Assembly: GCF_000154445.1 (NCBI RefSeq) | Contig: NZ_DS499564.1 | DNA length: 64,000 nt | Direction: 5' to 3' (one strand) | Source: Intestinibacter bartlettii | Lineage (GTDB): Bacteria; Bacillota; Clostridia; Peptostreptococcales; Peptostreptococcaceae | Part shown: positions 9,198 through 17,807 of the stretch, piece by piece | Layout of the letters: each line of letters starts with the position of its first letter | Numbering within the stretch: the first letter of the stretch is position 1 | Made by a program: the position numbers and the translations under genes | Notes under the pieces: model-generated | What the model saw: the letters and a program-made list of their open reading frames with translations, nothing else | Databases searched by the model: none | Told to the model about the DNA's origin: nothing

Positions 9198-10295
9198 CTA
9201 CATAACTTTATCTAAATTAGCTTTATCTAATCCTAACTTATCTAAAGTCAATCCTTCAGCATAAAAATCAGTTCTTAGAAGGCTAGACGCAAGCACAATT
9301 ATTGCATCTATATTAGGTGTTGGAACACCTAAGGCTTTACCTAAATCTGACCAGAAAACTAATCCTGTTGATATATCTTCTGTAAAATAACGTGAAGTAA
9401 CACTAGTAGGCCCTTTTATTTGTGTAAATACTTCACTAGTATTAAAGTGTTCTTGTAGAGTTTTTTCATCTTGTGAAAAATATCCTCTGTTTTGTCTTGC
9501 TTCTAATGCACCCTCTACTTCAAAACCAAGTGCTCTACCAAGAGCTATTCTCTCTTTTTCAACTGCTTCTAATACATTTATAGTATGCTCTGTTATACCC
9601 TCTCTATATAGCCAGAACTCACCACCAGAAAAGTCTATTCTTCCAGCATTTAATAGACATGGTCCTGGATGAACCTCTGGATTTCCATTTTCTAAATTGA
9701 CTTGTAGTATATTTTTAGCCAATACAAAACAATCATATAATTTTTTACACACTTCGAATACTTCTTCATTATCACTTGATGGATAAGCTGCTAAATATAC
9801 CTTTTTTGCTCTTAAATAAAGTTCTATTTTTGCAGACTCCACTATTGCCCTTGTTCCATATGTTAAAGTATTTGTTTCAGCTATTTTGAAACGCTTGTTT
9901 ATTCCCATTTCCTTAGCTTCATTTATAAATCTAACGGGAGCCATACATGCCGCACAATTTATAAGTATAATTTGATCTTCATTTACAACAGGCGCAAGTA
10001 TTCTCGCAAAATACTCAATTGCAACTCCTGGAGCAACTACCATTACGACCTCTGCTCCTTTTATAACTTCATTTATATCATCACTAATTAAATCTATCTC
10101 AATAAATTTACCTTTTTCACCTTCAGAAGAGCCTATTTCGCCCTCACAAAGATATAGCCCACCTTCTTTTTTTATAAAATCTAAGTCCTTACAAAACTTA
10201 TCACTTTCGAATAAACTTACTTCAAATCCTCTTTCTTTCAAATCTGCACACGCAGTAAGTCCTCCATTACCTGCTCCGACTATTGCTACTTTCAT
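9198..10295 (-). CDS. NAD/NADP octopine/nopaline (opine) dehydrogenase family protein
   Basis: The 365-residue protein has an N-terminal Rossmann domain with the dinucleotide motif GAGNGG (residues 7-12) and a C-terminal opine-dehydrogenase-type helical domain. A conserved VHPGPCLLNAGRI segment carries the family's expected catalytic His. Family members reductively condense an amino acid with an alpha-keto acid, or run the reverse reaction. AGGAGG precedes the ATG. It stands alone, without an obvious partner such as a nicotianamine-like synthase or a transporter, so the substrate is open. Positions 9017-9197 hold only AT-rich sequence. Confidence 0.85.
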   Translation of the reverse strand: MKVAIVGAGNGGLTACADLKERGFEVSLFESDKFCKDLDFIKKEGGLYLCEGEIGSSEGEKGKFIEIDLISDDINEVIKGAEVVMVVAPGVAIEYFARILAPVVNEDQIILINCAACMAPVRFINEAKEMGINKRFKIAETNTLTYGTRAIVESAKIELYLRAKKVYLAAYPSSDNEEVFEVCKKLYDCFVLAKNILQVNLENGNPEVHPGPCLLNAGRIDFSGGEFWLYREGITEHTINVLEAVEKERIALGRALGFEVEGALEARQNRGYFSQDEKTLQEHFNTSEVFTQIKGPTSVTSRYFTEDISTGLVFWSDLGKALGVPTPNIDAIIVLASSLLRTDFYAEGLTLDKLGLDKANLDKVM

Positions 10296-10653
10296 CCAAA
10301 ATCCTCCTAATGTTTTCGATTAAAACTATCTTTAGTATTGACATTATTTTTTATCTTAATCAATTTTTAATTTATTTTTACCATTTTTTTATGTACTCAA
10401 TAAAAACACTTCCATTACTATATAAAATTAATATATCAGTTAGTTGCATTTTTGTATCACTTGCACTACTATTCATAATACAAAAGTAAATTATTTCCAC
10501 AGAAATATTTTTGACTCAATGACAGGTCTAAAGCCTAAAAAAGAATAAAATTAAACTTTGCATATAATGAAGAAAAAATTTTTTTAAGATTTTTTCATTT
10601 TCCATGTTTAAAAATTTTAAATAGGTTAATACTCAAGAAAGGTGGTCAATTAA
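10296..10653. other. Non-coding gap
   Basis: AT-rich sequence lies between two divergent genes. A 68-codon open frame at 10283-10489 overlaps the dehydrogenase start and has no ribosome site. A GGTGG site at about 10642 serves the gene at 10654. I see nothing else. Confidence 0.4.
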
Positions 10654-12096
10654 ATGTTGCTCTTTAGAATTATAATGATTTCGTGTATGTTAATTGTGTT
10701 TATCGTGATGTTTGCGACTTTATCTTCTGCAAATAATCCAAAGAAAAATATGTTTATGGCTGTAACTCTACCATATGACGTTTTAGAAAGTGATTTTATA
10801 AAAGAAATTCAAAAGGAATATAAATCTCTCTGCAATAAAGTCTACATTATTATGTTACTTACTGCTATTCCCTGTATATTCCCATTTTGGATTTTTAAAA
10901 ACATAACTGTATATATATTTTATATGTTAATCTGGTGTTTAGTTTTTTCATACTATGGAATTATTCCTTTTAAACTTATGAACCGTAAAGTAAAGGCGGA
11001 AAAATCAAAAAATAACTGGTTTGTAGGTGAAAAGAAGGTTGTCTACTGTGATATAAAAACAACTATGCTAAAAAATAAAATGCCAATAAGTAATAAATAT
11101 TTTCTGATACCACTTTTAATAAGCCTCTTCCCACTTATAATAAGCTTAAAAAATATGTCATCAGAAAATATAGTATTTTTAATTATTTCAATACTAAATA
11201 TAGGTTTGATTATTTTTATTTTCTGTATAACAAAACAATACAATAAATCAAAACTAAAAACTTATAGCACAGACTCTGAGATTAATTTTATCTTAAATAA
11301 GACTGAAAAACGCATGATGTCAATTTATTTTTTAATCAACGCTCTTGTAGAGTCAATTTTAATTTTAGTTATTTATTTAATGATTTTTGATTATATAAAT
11401 GTTGAATTCTTTAATATTTATATAACCCCCACTATTATACTTTCAAGTGCTGTAGCTCTTGGATTGATATATATTAAGAAAAAGATAAACAAATTAGATG
11501 AAGAGTTATCATCTCAAAATAAATCCTCAGAAATTATAGTTGATGACGATGATTGCTGGATTGATGGAATATATTATTATAACCCTAATGATTCAAGTAA
11601 AATAGTAAGTAGTCGCTTTGGATATAATATGACTTATAATATAGCTACTAAGCATGGATATTTTATGGCTAAAAAATTAGATAAAATAGTATTAGGCGCT
11701 ACATTTTTACTTATGATAATCCTAATGCTTCCTAGTGAGTTTGCAACTAGTTCTATTTCATTTAATGATAATTCCCCTAATATAAGTATTTCATCTTTCC
11801 CTTATTCTTATGACTTAGATTATAACGATATAGAAAGCATAACTATAACAAATGAGCCGATTTCATTTAAACTTAGAACTAACGGTATAGCTACTGATAC
11901 AAAATGTATCGGTAATTTTAAAAGCGATAAATACGGAAAATGTAGAGTATATCTTTACTTTGATGGTGAAGATGATAACCCTAAATATATAGTAATGAAA
12001 TTAAAAAACAATAAATTTGATTACCTAATCTACAATACAAAAGACGATAAACAAACAGAAAAAGTTTATTCTAAACTTCAAAAAAACCTTGATTGA
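10654..12096 (+). CDS. Multi-pass membrane protein with a DUF5808-like segment
   Basis: The 480-residue integral membrane protein has transmembrane segments near residues 3-25, 65-85, 87-107, 148-165, 172-190, 221-245, 252-272 and 345-365, followed by a soluble C-terminal region of about 115 residues. The segment DCWIDGIYYYNPNDSSKIV and the following RFGYNMTYNIATKHGY match the DUF5808 pattern found in membrane proteins near DUF1648 families. The function of this family is not known. GGTGG precedes the ATG, and a strong terminator follows 8 nt after the stop. No neighbour explains its job. Confidence 0.75.
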   Translation: MLLFRIIMISCMLIVFIVMFATLSSANNPKKNMFMAVTLPYDVLESDFIKEIQKEYKSLCNKVYIIMLLTAIPCIFPFWIFKNITVYIFYMLIWCLVFSYYGIIPFKLMNRKVKAEKSKNNWFVGEKKVVYCDIKTTMLKNKMPISNKYFLIPLLISLFPLIISLKNMSSENIVFLIISILNIGLIIFIFCITKQYNKSKLKTYSTDSEINFILNKTEKRMMSIYFLINALVESILILVIYLMIFDYINVEFFNIYITPTIILSSAVALGLIYIKKKINKLDEELSSQNKSSEIIVDDDDCWIDGIYYYNPNDSSKIVSSRFGYNMTYNIATKHGYFMAKKLDKIVLGATFLLMIILMLPSEFATSSISFNDNSPNISISSFPYSYDLDYNDIESITITNEPISFKLRTNGIATDTKCIGNFKSDKYGKCRVYLYFDGEDDNPKYIVMKLKNNKFDYLIYNTKDDKQTEKVYSKLQKNLD

Positions 12097-12103
12097 TTTC
12101 ATA

Positions 12104-12153
12104 AAAAAATAAGGTGGCTATAACTTATATTTGTTTATAGCCACCTTATTTTA
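12104..12153. terminator. Bidirectional terminator
   Basis: The arms AATAAGGTGGCTATAA and TTATAGCCACCTTATT flank a short loop. It is shared by the converging genes at 10654 and 12151. Confidence 0.93.
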
Positions 12154-12441
12154 ATCTGTATAACTATTTATAAATTTTCCGACTAAAATTTTGCATTTTT
12201 CAGTAAGAGCTTTGCATTCTTCTTCTTTTAAATGAACTAATAACTCTCCATGATCGCTATCTTTTAATTTAAATACTAAAATTTCATCATCATATTCTTC
12301 ATCTATAGAATCTAAAGAAATTTCATCTTGAAGTGGTGATAACATAATATAACGTTCGCCTTCAATTTCTATTGAAAATATTTTTTTGAAAGTAGTCTCA
12401 ACGCCATCTTGATTCCATAAAACAATTGTATTTTCATCCAT
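12151..12441 (-). CDS. DUF1292 domain protein
   Basis: The small acidic protein of 96 residues has the DUF1292 pattern: an early strand pair (IVLWNQDGVETTFKKIFSIE), a YIMLSPL strand, then a Glu/Asp-rich turn and an EILVFKLKD strand. DUF1292 proteins are widespread in Firmicutes and are often found near ruvX/alaS genes; no biochemical role is established. Here it stands alone, with a good ribosome site and a shared terminator. Confidence 0.82.
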   Translation of the reverse strand: MDENTIVLWNQDGVETTFKKIFSIEIEGERYIMLSPLQDEISLDSIDEEYDDEILVFKLKDSDHGELLVHLKEEECKALTEKCKILVGKFINSYTD

Positions 12442-12561
12442 TATAATCTCCTCAATTTCATCTAGATATTACTTGATGCAAATTGTACAGTTAACCTATA
12501 TTTATCATTTTGTACAAAATTACATCCTTATAGATTATATGATGACAAAAATAAAAATATG

Positions 12562-13743
12562 TTATATTCTAGCTACACCAGTTTCTCTAGCTGCTTTAGC
12601 AACTGCAGCTGATACTTCTTTTCCAACACGTGGATCGAATGCATCTGGTAATACGAATTCTGTTGTTAATTCGTCATCTTTTATTATTTTTGCTATTGCA
12701 TATGCTGCTGCGACTTTCATTTCTTCGTTGATTTCGCTAGCTCTAACATCTAGTGCACCTCTGAATATTCCAGGGAAAGCAAGCACATTGTTTACTTGGT
12801 TAGGGAAATCTGAACGACCTGTACCAACTATAAATGCTCCACCTTCTTTTGCTTCGTCTGGGAATATTTCTGGAGTTGGGTTTGCCATAGCGAATACGAT
12901 TGATTTTTCTGCCATAGTAGCAACCATCTCTTTTGTTAACATTTTTGGAGCAGAAACACCTATAAATACGTCTTTTCCTTTTACTATGTCAACTAATTTT
13001 CCATCTTGGTCATTTTTATTAGTAACTGCTAACATCTCTTTTTGAGCCCAATTTAATCCTTCTGATTTTGAAGATAATGCCCCATTTATATCACATAAAA
13101 CTATGTCTTTTACATTTAAATTTAATAACATTTTTGCAATCGCCATACCAGCAGAACCAGCACCGTTGATTACTATTTCTAAATCTTCTATTTTTTTGCC
13201 AGCAAGTTTAGCAGCATTGATTATCCCTGCTGAAACTATTATTGCAGTACCATGTTGGTCATCATGGAAAACTGGTATATCTAATTCTTCTTTTAATCTG
13301 TTTTCAATTTCGATACATCTTGGAGAATTTATATCTTCTAAGTTTATTCCCCCGAAAACTGGTGATATTAATTTTACTGTTCTAACTATTTCATCGATAT
13401 CCATAGTATCTACACATATTGGGAATGCATCAACACCAGCGAATTCCTTAAATAGTATTGATTTTCCTTCCATAACTGGTATAGATGCATACGCACCTAT
13501 GTTTCCAAGTCCTAAAACAGCAGTCCCGTCAGATACTACGGCAACCATATTTGACTTGCAAGTATATTTATAAACATCGTCTTTGTTTTCTTTTATTTTT
13601 AAGCATGGAGCAGCAACCCCTGGAGTATAAGCTGTTGATAAGTCATCTTTTGTCGAAACTCCAACTTTACTTTGTATGCTCACTTTTCCTAATTTTTCTT
13701 CGTGCATTTTTAATGCTAATTCATTAAAATCCTTTTTTGACAT
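12562..13743 (-). CDS. NAD(P)-dependent malic enzyme
   Basis: The enzyme decarboxylates L-malate oxidatively to pyruvate and CO2. The 393-residue short bacterial form shows the malic N-terminal domain with AYTPGVAAPC and the VVSDGTAVLGLGN block, an ICVDTMD metal-site segment, and the NAD-binding motif GAGSAGMA. It lies 39 nt after the fumarase beta gene on the same strand, so fumarate hydration to malate and malate decarboxylation to pyruvate are encoded together. This suggests a route from fumarate to pyruvate with NAD(P)H formation. Cofactor preference is not certain from the sequence. Confidence 0.93.
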   Translation of the reverse strand: MSKKDFNELALKMHEEKLGKVSIQSKVGVSTKDDLSTAYTPGVAAPCLKIKENKDDVYKYTCKSNMVAVVSDGTAVLGLGNIGAYASIPVMEGKSILFKEFAGVDAFPICVDTMDIDEIVRTVKLISPVFGGINLEDINSPRCIEIENRLKEELDIPVFHDDQHGTAIIVSAGIINAAKLAGKKIEDLEIVINGAGSAGMAIAKMLLNLNVKDIVLCDINGALSSKSEGLNWAQKEMLAVTNKNDQDGKLVDIVKGKDVFIGVSAPKMLTKEMVATMAEKSIVFAMANPTPEIFPDEAKEGGAFIVGTGRSDFPNQVNNVLAFPGIFRGALDVRASEINEEMKVAAAYAIAKIIKDDELTTEFVLPDAFDPRVGKEVSAAVAKAARETGVARI

Positions 13744-13782
13744 AACTTCCTCCGATTTTCAATTTAATTTTTTATATAAAAT

Positions 13783-14337
13783 TTATACATTTGTAGCTTT
13801 TGCGTATTCTTGTCTTCTGTCGTAAATATTATTTCCTTCGCAATCAATCGCCACAATAACTTGTAAATCCTCAACTTCAAGTCTTCTGACTGCTTCGGCA
13901 CCAAGATCTTCATAAGCTATAACTTCACATTTTTTTATTGAATTTGAAATATAAGCACCTGCCCCGCCGATTGCAGCAAGGTAAACAGCTTTATATTTTT
14001 TCATTCCTTCGATTACTACATCGTTTCTCTTTCCTTTGCCTATCATTATTTTTAGGCCTTTTTCCAAAAGAGGAACTGTTAAATCATCCATACGATAACT
14101 TGTTGTTGGCCCTGCTGAACCTATGATTTCACCTGGTTTATTTGGTGCTGGCCCAACATAATAAATCGCCTGTCCACAAACATCAAAAGGAAGTTCTTTT
14201 CCTTCTTTTAATGCAGCGACCATTCTTTTATGAGCTTGGTCCCTTCCTGTATATAAAACGCCGCTTATTTTAACAACATCGCCACATTTTAATTTTTCGA
14301 TATCTTCACTTGTACATGGAGTTTTTAATTCAATCAT
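13783..14337 (-). CDS. fumB: Class I fumarate hydratase beta subunit (Fe-S hydro-lyase C-terminal subunit)
   Basis: This is the small subunit of the two-part, oxygen-sensitive class I fumarase or tartrate dehydratase. Its 184 residues match the fumarase C-terminal domain: GDVVKISGVLYTGRDQAHKR near the N terminus, the GPTTSYRMD substrate loop and GGAGAYI. It follows the alpha subunit gene by 30 nt, as expected for a heterodimeric enzyme. Fumarase rather than L-tartrate dehydratase is preferred because a malic enzyme gene follows. Confidence 0.92.
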   Translation of the reverse strand: MIELKTPCTSEDIEKLKCGDVVKISGVLYTGRDQAHKRMVAALKEGKELPFDVCGQAIYYVGPAPNKPGEIIGSAGPTTSYRMDDLTVPLLEKGLKIMIGKGKRNDVVIEGMKKYKAVYLAAIGGAGAYISNSIKKCEVIAYEDLGAEAVRRLEVEDLQVIVAIDCEGNNIYDRRQEYAKATNV

Positions 14338-14367
14338 AATTTCCCCCTCAATATTTTTATAAAAACC

Positions 14368-15207
14368 CTATAACACCACGCTTTTATGTCTTGATGCGTG
14401 ACAATTTATATTAACAACAACTGGTAGACCCGCGATATGGGTTGGGAAAGTTTCGATATTTACAGCAAGTGCTGTTGTTCTTCCACCCAATCCTTGAGGC
14501 CCTATGCCTAAGTTGTTTACAGCTTCCAACATCTCTTTTTCCAAATCTGCAATAAATGGGTCTTCGTTGTGCTCCCCGATTTCTCGTGTTAACGCTTTTT
14601 TTGCAATTTGAGCACATTTATCCACTGTTCCGCCTATCCCAACACCTACAACTATCGGCGGACATGGGTTTGGCCCAGCTTCTGACACAACATCTACTAT
14701 AAATTTCTTAATTCCATCTAATCCATCAGACGGTTTTAACATTTTTAATTGACTCATATTTTCACTACCAAATCCTTTTGGTGCATAAACTATCTCAATT
14801 TTATCTCCCTTAACCATATCATAATGAATTACTGCTGGTGTGTTGTCTTGAGTATTAACCCTATGTATTGGACTTACGACAGATTTCCTAAGATATCCAT
14901 CAGTATATCCAAGGCTAACACCTTTGTTTATAGCTTCTGTCAAAGTATCTCCTTCAACTCTTACATCTTGACCAACTTTGACAAAAAACACTGCCATGCC
15001 TGTATCTTGGCATATTGGAACTTCTTTTTCACATGCTATTTTTGCATTTTCGATTAAAATATTTAGTACGTCTTTCCCTAAATCACTTTCTTCATTCTCA
15101 AGATTTTGTTTAAAAGAATCAACAACATCTTTCCCTAAGAAAAGATTACCTTCTATACATAAACGCTTTACTTCCTCAGTAATCTGAGCAGAATTAATAA
15201 CCTTCAA
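14368..15207 (-). CDS. fumA: Class I fumarate hydratase alpha subunit
   Basis: This subunit carries the [4Fe-4S] cluster that activates fumarate or malate. The 279 residues include candidate cluster cysteines in CQDTGMAVFF (about residue 62), GPNPCPPIVVG and the C-terminal NCHASRHKS. The start is TTG, supported by AGGAGG 9 nt upstream; there is no nearby ATG that keeps the N terminus. It is the first gene of the fumA-fumB-malic enzyme operon. Confidence 0.92.
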   Translation of the reverse strand: MKVINSAQITEEVKRLCIEGNLFLGKDVVDSFKQNLENEESDLGKDVLNILIENAKIACEKEVPICQDTGMAVFFVKVGQDVRVEGDTLTEAINKGVSLGYTDGYLRKSVVSPIHRVNTQDNTPAVIHYDMVKGDKIEIVYAPKGFGSENMSQLKMLKPSDGLDGIKKFIVDVVSEAGPNPCPPIVVGVGIGGTVDKCAQIAKKALTREIGEHNEDPFIADLEKEMLEAVNNLGIGPQGLGGRTTALAVNIETFPTHIAGLPVVVNINCHASRHKSVVL

Positions 15208-15324
15208 GCGAACATACCTCCTATATTAATTTGTAATTATTCGTCTTTCTATATAACTTTATCATTATTCAGGGTATAAAACAAGGTTTTTGAAAGGTCC
15301 AATATGGAAATAATTATTATGTCT

Positions 15325-15372
15325 AAAAAAAAAGATATCACAAGTGTTTATCTTGTAATATCTTATTTTTTC
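15325..15372. terminator. Terminator after ybaK
   Basis: The arms AAGATAT-ACAAG and CTTGT-ATATCTT are flanked by A and T runs. It lies directly past the ybaK stop on the minus strand. Confidence 0.8.
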
Positions 15373-15373
15373 A

Positions 15374-15853
15374 TTAATGTATTACATCTGCATACTCAAA
15401 ATTAGTCACTTCTTGTAAATCAGCAGGTTTTAATTCTATTTGATATCCAATTTTGCCTGCACTTACAATTATAGTATCTAAATTTTGTGCTGTTTCATTA
15501 ACAAAAGTTCCGTATAATTTTTTCATTCCAACAGGAGAGCACCCTCCTCTTATATATCCTGTAACTTTATTTATATCCTTCACGTGGATCATCTCCACAT
15601 TTTTTTCACCAGCTGCCTTAGCCGCTTTTTTTAGGTCAAGGTTTTGGTCAACAGGTATCACAAAAACATAATATTCCTTGCTGTGCCCCTGAACTACAAG
15701 CGTTTTATAAACTTGATTTACATCTCTTCCTATCGCATTTGCCACAGTAATTCCATCTACATGTTCGCCGTCTGTTTTGTATGAATGAGTCTCATAATCT
15801 ATTTTATTAGAATCCAAAATTCTCATCGCATTTGTCTTTACCTTCTTTGCCAT
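15374..15853 (-). CDS. ybaK: Cys-tRNA(Pro) deacylase (YbaK/EbsC)
   Basis: This trans-editing enzyme hydrolyses Cys mischarged on tRNA(Pro). The 159 residues are the normal YbaK length. Family landmarks are the N-terminal ANAIGRDVNQVYKTLVV segment with the conserved Lys, and GGCSPVGMKK, the substrate-loop motif. GGAGG precedes the ATG. A small membrane protein gene precedes it by about 23 nt and may share its transcript. Confidence 0.92.
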   Translation of the reverse strand: MAKKVKTNAMRILDSNKIDYETHSYKTDGEHVDGITVANAIGRDVNQVYKTLVVQGHSKEYYVFVIPVDQNLDLKKAAKAAGEKNVEMIHVKDINKVTGYIRGGCSPVGMKKLYGTFVNETAQNLDTIIVSAGKIGYQIELKPADLQEVTNFEYADVIH

Positions 15854-15876
15854 ATTTCCTCCTAAAAAATCTCTAT

Positions 15877-16083
15877 CTATTTAATCTCATCTGTCGTTGT
15901 TTTTTTCTTAAAACTTAATTTAAAATAAGCAAAAGCACCAACCGCAAATGATACTATTGTAAATATTGTTTGGTTGATATTTGTCCCTTTTGATATGAAA
16001 TAAAGGGCTACTGAGCAATAAATCATTGCCATAATTATATATGTTATAACATTTGATAAACTATTAGTTTTCGATTTGAACAT
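15877..16083 (-). CDS. Small two-helix membrane protein
   Basis: The protein has 68 residues and two predicted transmembrane segments (VITYIIMAMIYCSVALYFI and TIFTIVSFAVGAFAYFKLSF), with a basic tail. The frame is open from 16110, but GGGAGGTG precedes the ATG at 16081-16083, which is the likelier start. I do not recognise the family. It lies upstream of ybaK on the same strand. Confidence 0.6.
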   Translation of the reverse strand: MFKSKTNSLSNVITYIIMAMIYCSVALYFISKGTNINQTIFTIVSFAVGAFAYFKLSFKKKTTTDEIK

Positions 16084-16361
16084 ATTAAACACCTCCCAGC
16101 GATATGTCACTTAAATGGATTTACCATTTTCAAGTATTTCTCATTATATTTAGAAAATAATTCTCATATCATTTATTTTATCTAAAATCATATGAAAAAG
16201 TTCCAAATATATTTTCATAAAACTAATCTATATTTATAATACACCATATAGCTTACGAAATCCTTAAAATTTAGTATATTAATTTATACCTATTTTTGCA
16301 TTTCCAAAACATATTTTGGAATATATTTATATATTATAGCACTTAATGTCTGAATTTACAC
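16084..16361. other. Non-coding gap
   Basis: AT-rich sequence lies upstream of the small membrane protein gene. I see no RNA gene or open frame. The adjacent terminator at 16362-16406 closes the secreted-protein cluster from the right. Confidence 0.4.
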
Positions 16362-16406
16362 AAAAATGACTGTAAAAAATTTATTAAAATTTTACAGCCA
16401 TTTTTT
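16362..16406 (-). terminator. Terminator of the TasA-like cluster
   Basis: The arms AAAATGACTGTAAAA and TTTTACAG-CATTTT are followed by a T run on the minus strand, about 50 nt past the stop of the 16458 gene. Confidence 0.85.
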
Positions 16407-16457
16407 GATTATATATTATTTATTTTTTAATTTATTTTGATTTGATTTTGTTACATT

Positions 16458-17051
16458 TTATTGTCCTTGATCATTTGATATCTTTTTTAATTTAGTATAT
16501 ATATCTCCATCTTTATTTTCGCTAAGTCCCCATTTATCAGCAAATACACCATGTTTTGCTTGAACCAATTCAGCATTTGCAACTACTTTTATTTTTTCAC
16601 CTTGATATTTATTCATGTCAACATTGTCATTTATTCCATTAAAATATATTCCTTCCTCTGCAAGCTTCACTATATCGCCATTTTTAACACCTTGTGTATA
16701 GTAGTAATATCCATCGCTACCTTTTAGCCAATTATCACCAGCATTTTTTATTGGTGCAATATCTGTTTCTGCTGTCTCAGAATCTGCACAATAAATATCA
16801 ACCTTCACCCTAAGCAAACTCACTGCACTAGATGTTATATCCATAGTCACTCCATTACATATCTTATCCTGAGGCACCAAATTTTGTGACTCAGAAATTT
16901 GATTTACAGTTAATGTACCAGCAACAGTCATAGCTTGATTTTCTGCTGATTCCTTACTACCATTCCAACTAAAGAAATTAAACCCAAACCCAATTGACAC
17001 AGGTACTAAAATCGCCAATAAAACAATTAATACTTTTCTAAATCTTTTCAA
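16458..17051 (-). CDS. Secreted TasA/camelysin-like small protein
   Basis: The N-terminal signal or anchor sequence (FRKVLIVLLAILVPVSIGFGF) is followed by an all-beta domain. The hallmark is a W-x(3)-SDGYYYY-x(3)-V-x-NGD pattern, typical of TasA/CalY (camelysin) exported fibre proteins. In Bacillus these are released by a SipW-type signal peptidase and form amyloid-like fibres. The frame is open from 17078, but GGGGA precedes a TTG at 17049-17051, so I start there (197 residues). It forms a cluster with the related 190-residue protein and a 636-residue partner. No sipW gene is visible. The family call rests on a short motif and layout, so it is moderate. Confidence 0.6.
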   Translation of the reverse strand: MKRFRKVLIVLLAILVPVSIGFGFNFFSWNGSKESAENQAMTVAGTLTVNQISESQNLVPQDKICNGVTMDITSSAVSLLRVKVDIYCADSETAETDIAPIKNAGDNWLKGSDGYYYYTQGVKNGDIVKLAEEGIYFNGINDNVDMNKYQGEKIKVVANAELVQAKHGVFADKWGLSENKDGDIYTKLKKISNDQGQ

Positions 17052-17176
17052 AAAAATTCCCCTTTCTTTCACAACCAAATATCCACTTTAGTTTGTTACC
17101 CCTTTTAAACTTATAAATATTTGAAACCTAAAATTTAATTTTCAATTAGCCGCCTAGACTAATCACCTACCATATC

Positions 17177-17749
17177 CTAAAACTCATTCTGTCTCGATTC
17201 AACTTTAACTGCTATTTGGACTTTTTTATCACAAAAATCGACAGCCTCACTATTATTCGGTTTAAATTTCACCCTCGAAATCAATCCATTTTCCAAACCT
17301 TGTCCCTGTTTTAAAACTTTTTTGTAATAGTAATATCCATCAGATGATTTTTCCCAATACTCATCATCAAGAACACTACTATTATTTTCATTACAATACT
17401 GAATTTCACAAGAAGATTTGTTAAGCTTGTACACAATTTGAGAATTTTGCTTTTCCAAAATAATTGGAAGAATCGCAACTCTTATATATATGTCACAAGT
17501 CCCAGTATTTTCGACATCAAAATCCACATCAACAGATGCCTCATTATTTTCATCCAATGTAAGCCCACCATCTGCATCGATAAGCTGTTGATCCATAGAA
17601 TTGCCCATAAGTTCAAAATCAATCTCACTGATTTGACTTTGCTTTTCATTAGAAAATCTATCATAAAAAACAGCATATAGCTCGCCATAATTCAAACTAA
17701 CCACCCCAAAAAACATAATTGCCACTATAGCTGCCAATATTTTTCTCAT
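17177..17749 (-). CDS. Secreted TasA/camelysin-like small protein, paralogue
   Basis: The 190 residues start with a signal-type helix (ILAAIVAIMFFGVVSLNYG), then strands ending in YWEKSSDGYYYYKKVLKQGQ, the same motif as in the downstream paralogue. The central NTGTCDIYIRVAI region parallels SAVSLLRVKVDIY of the neighbour, consistent with ancient duplication. GGTGATAAT precedes the ATG. It probably forms or caps an extracellular fibre with its neighbours; this is inference. Confidence 0.6.
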   Translation of the reverse strand: MRKILAAIVAIMFFGVVSLNYGELYAVFYDRFSNEKQSQISEIDFELMGNSMDQQLIDADGGLTLDENNEASVDVDFDVENTGTCDIYIRVAILPIILEKQNSQIVYKLNKSSCEIQYCNENNSSVLDDEYWEKSSDGYYYYKKVLKQGQGLENGLISRVKFKPNNSEAVDFCDKKVQIAVKVESRQNEF

Positions 17750-17807
17750 ATTATCACCTTAGTTTCATTAAATACTCAGAAATTCATCTGATATTTTGTG
17801 ATTTAAC

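Noticed and set aside
10283..10489. 68-codon open frame on the plus strand, hydrophobic
   Set aside because: No ribosome site, overlaps the start of the dehydrogenase gene, and the composition is what AT-rich DNA gives by chance.
12473..13573. Long plus-strand frames opposite the malic enzyme gene
   Set aside because: They are antisense shadows of the malic enzyme gene, whose motifs are unambiguous.
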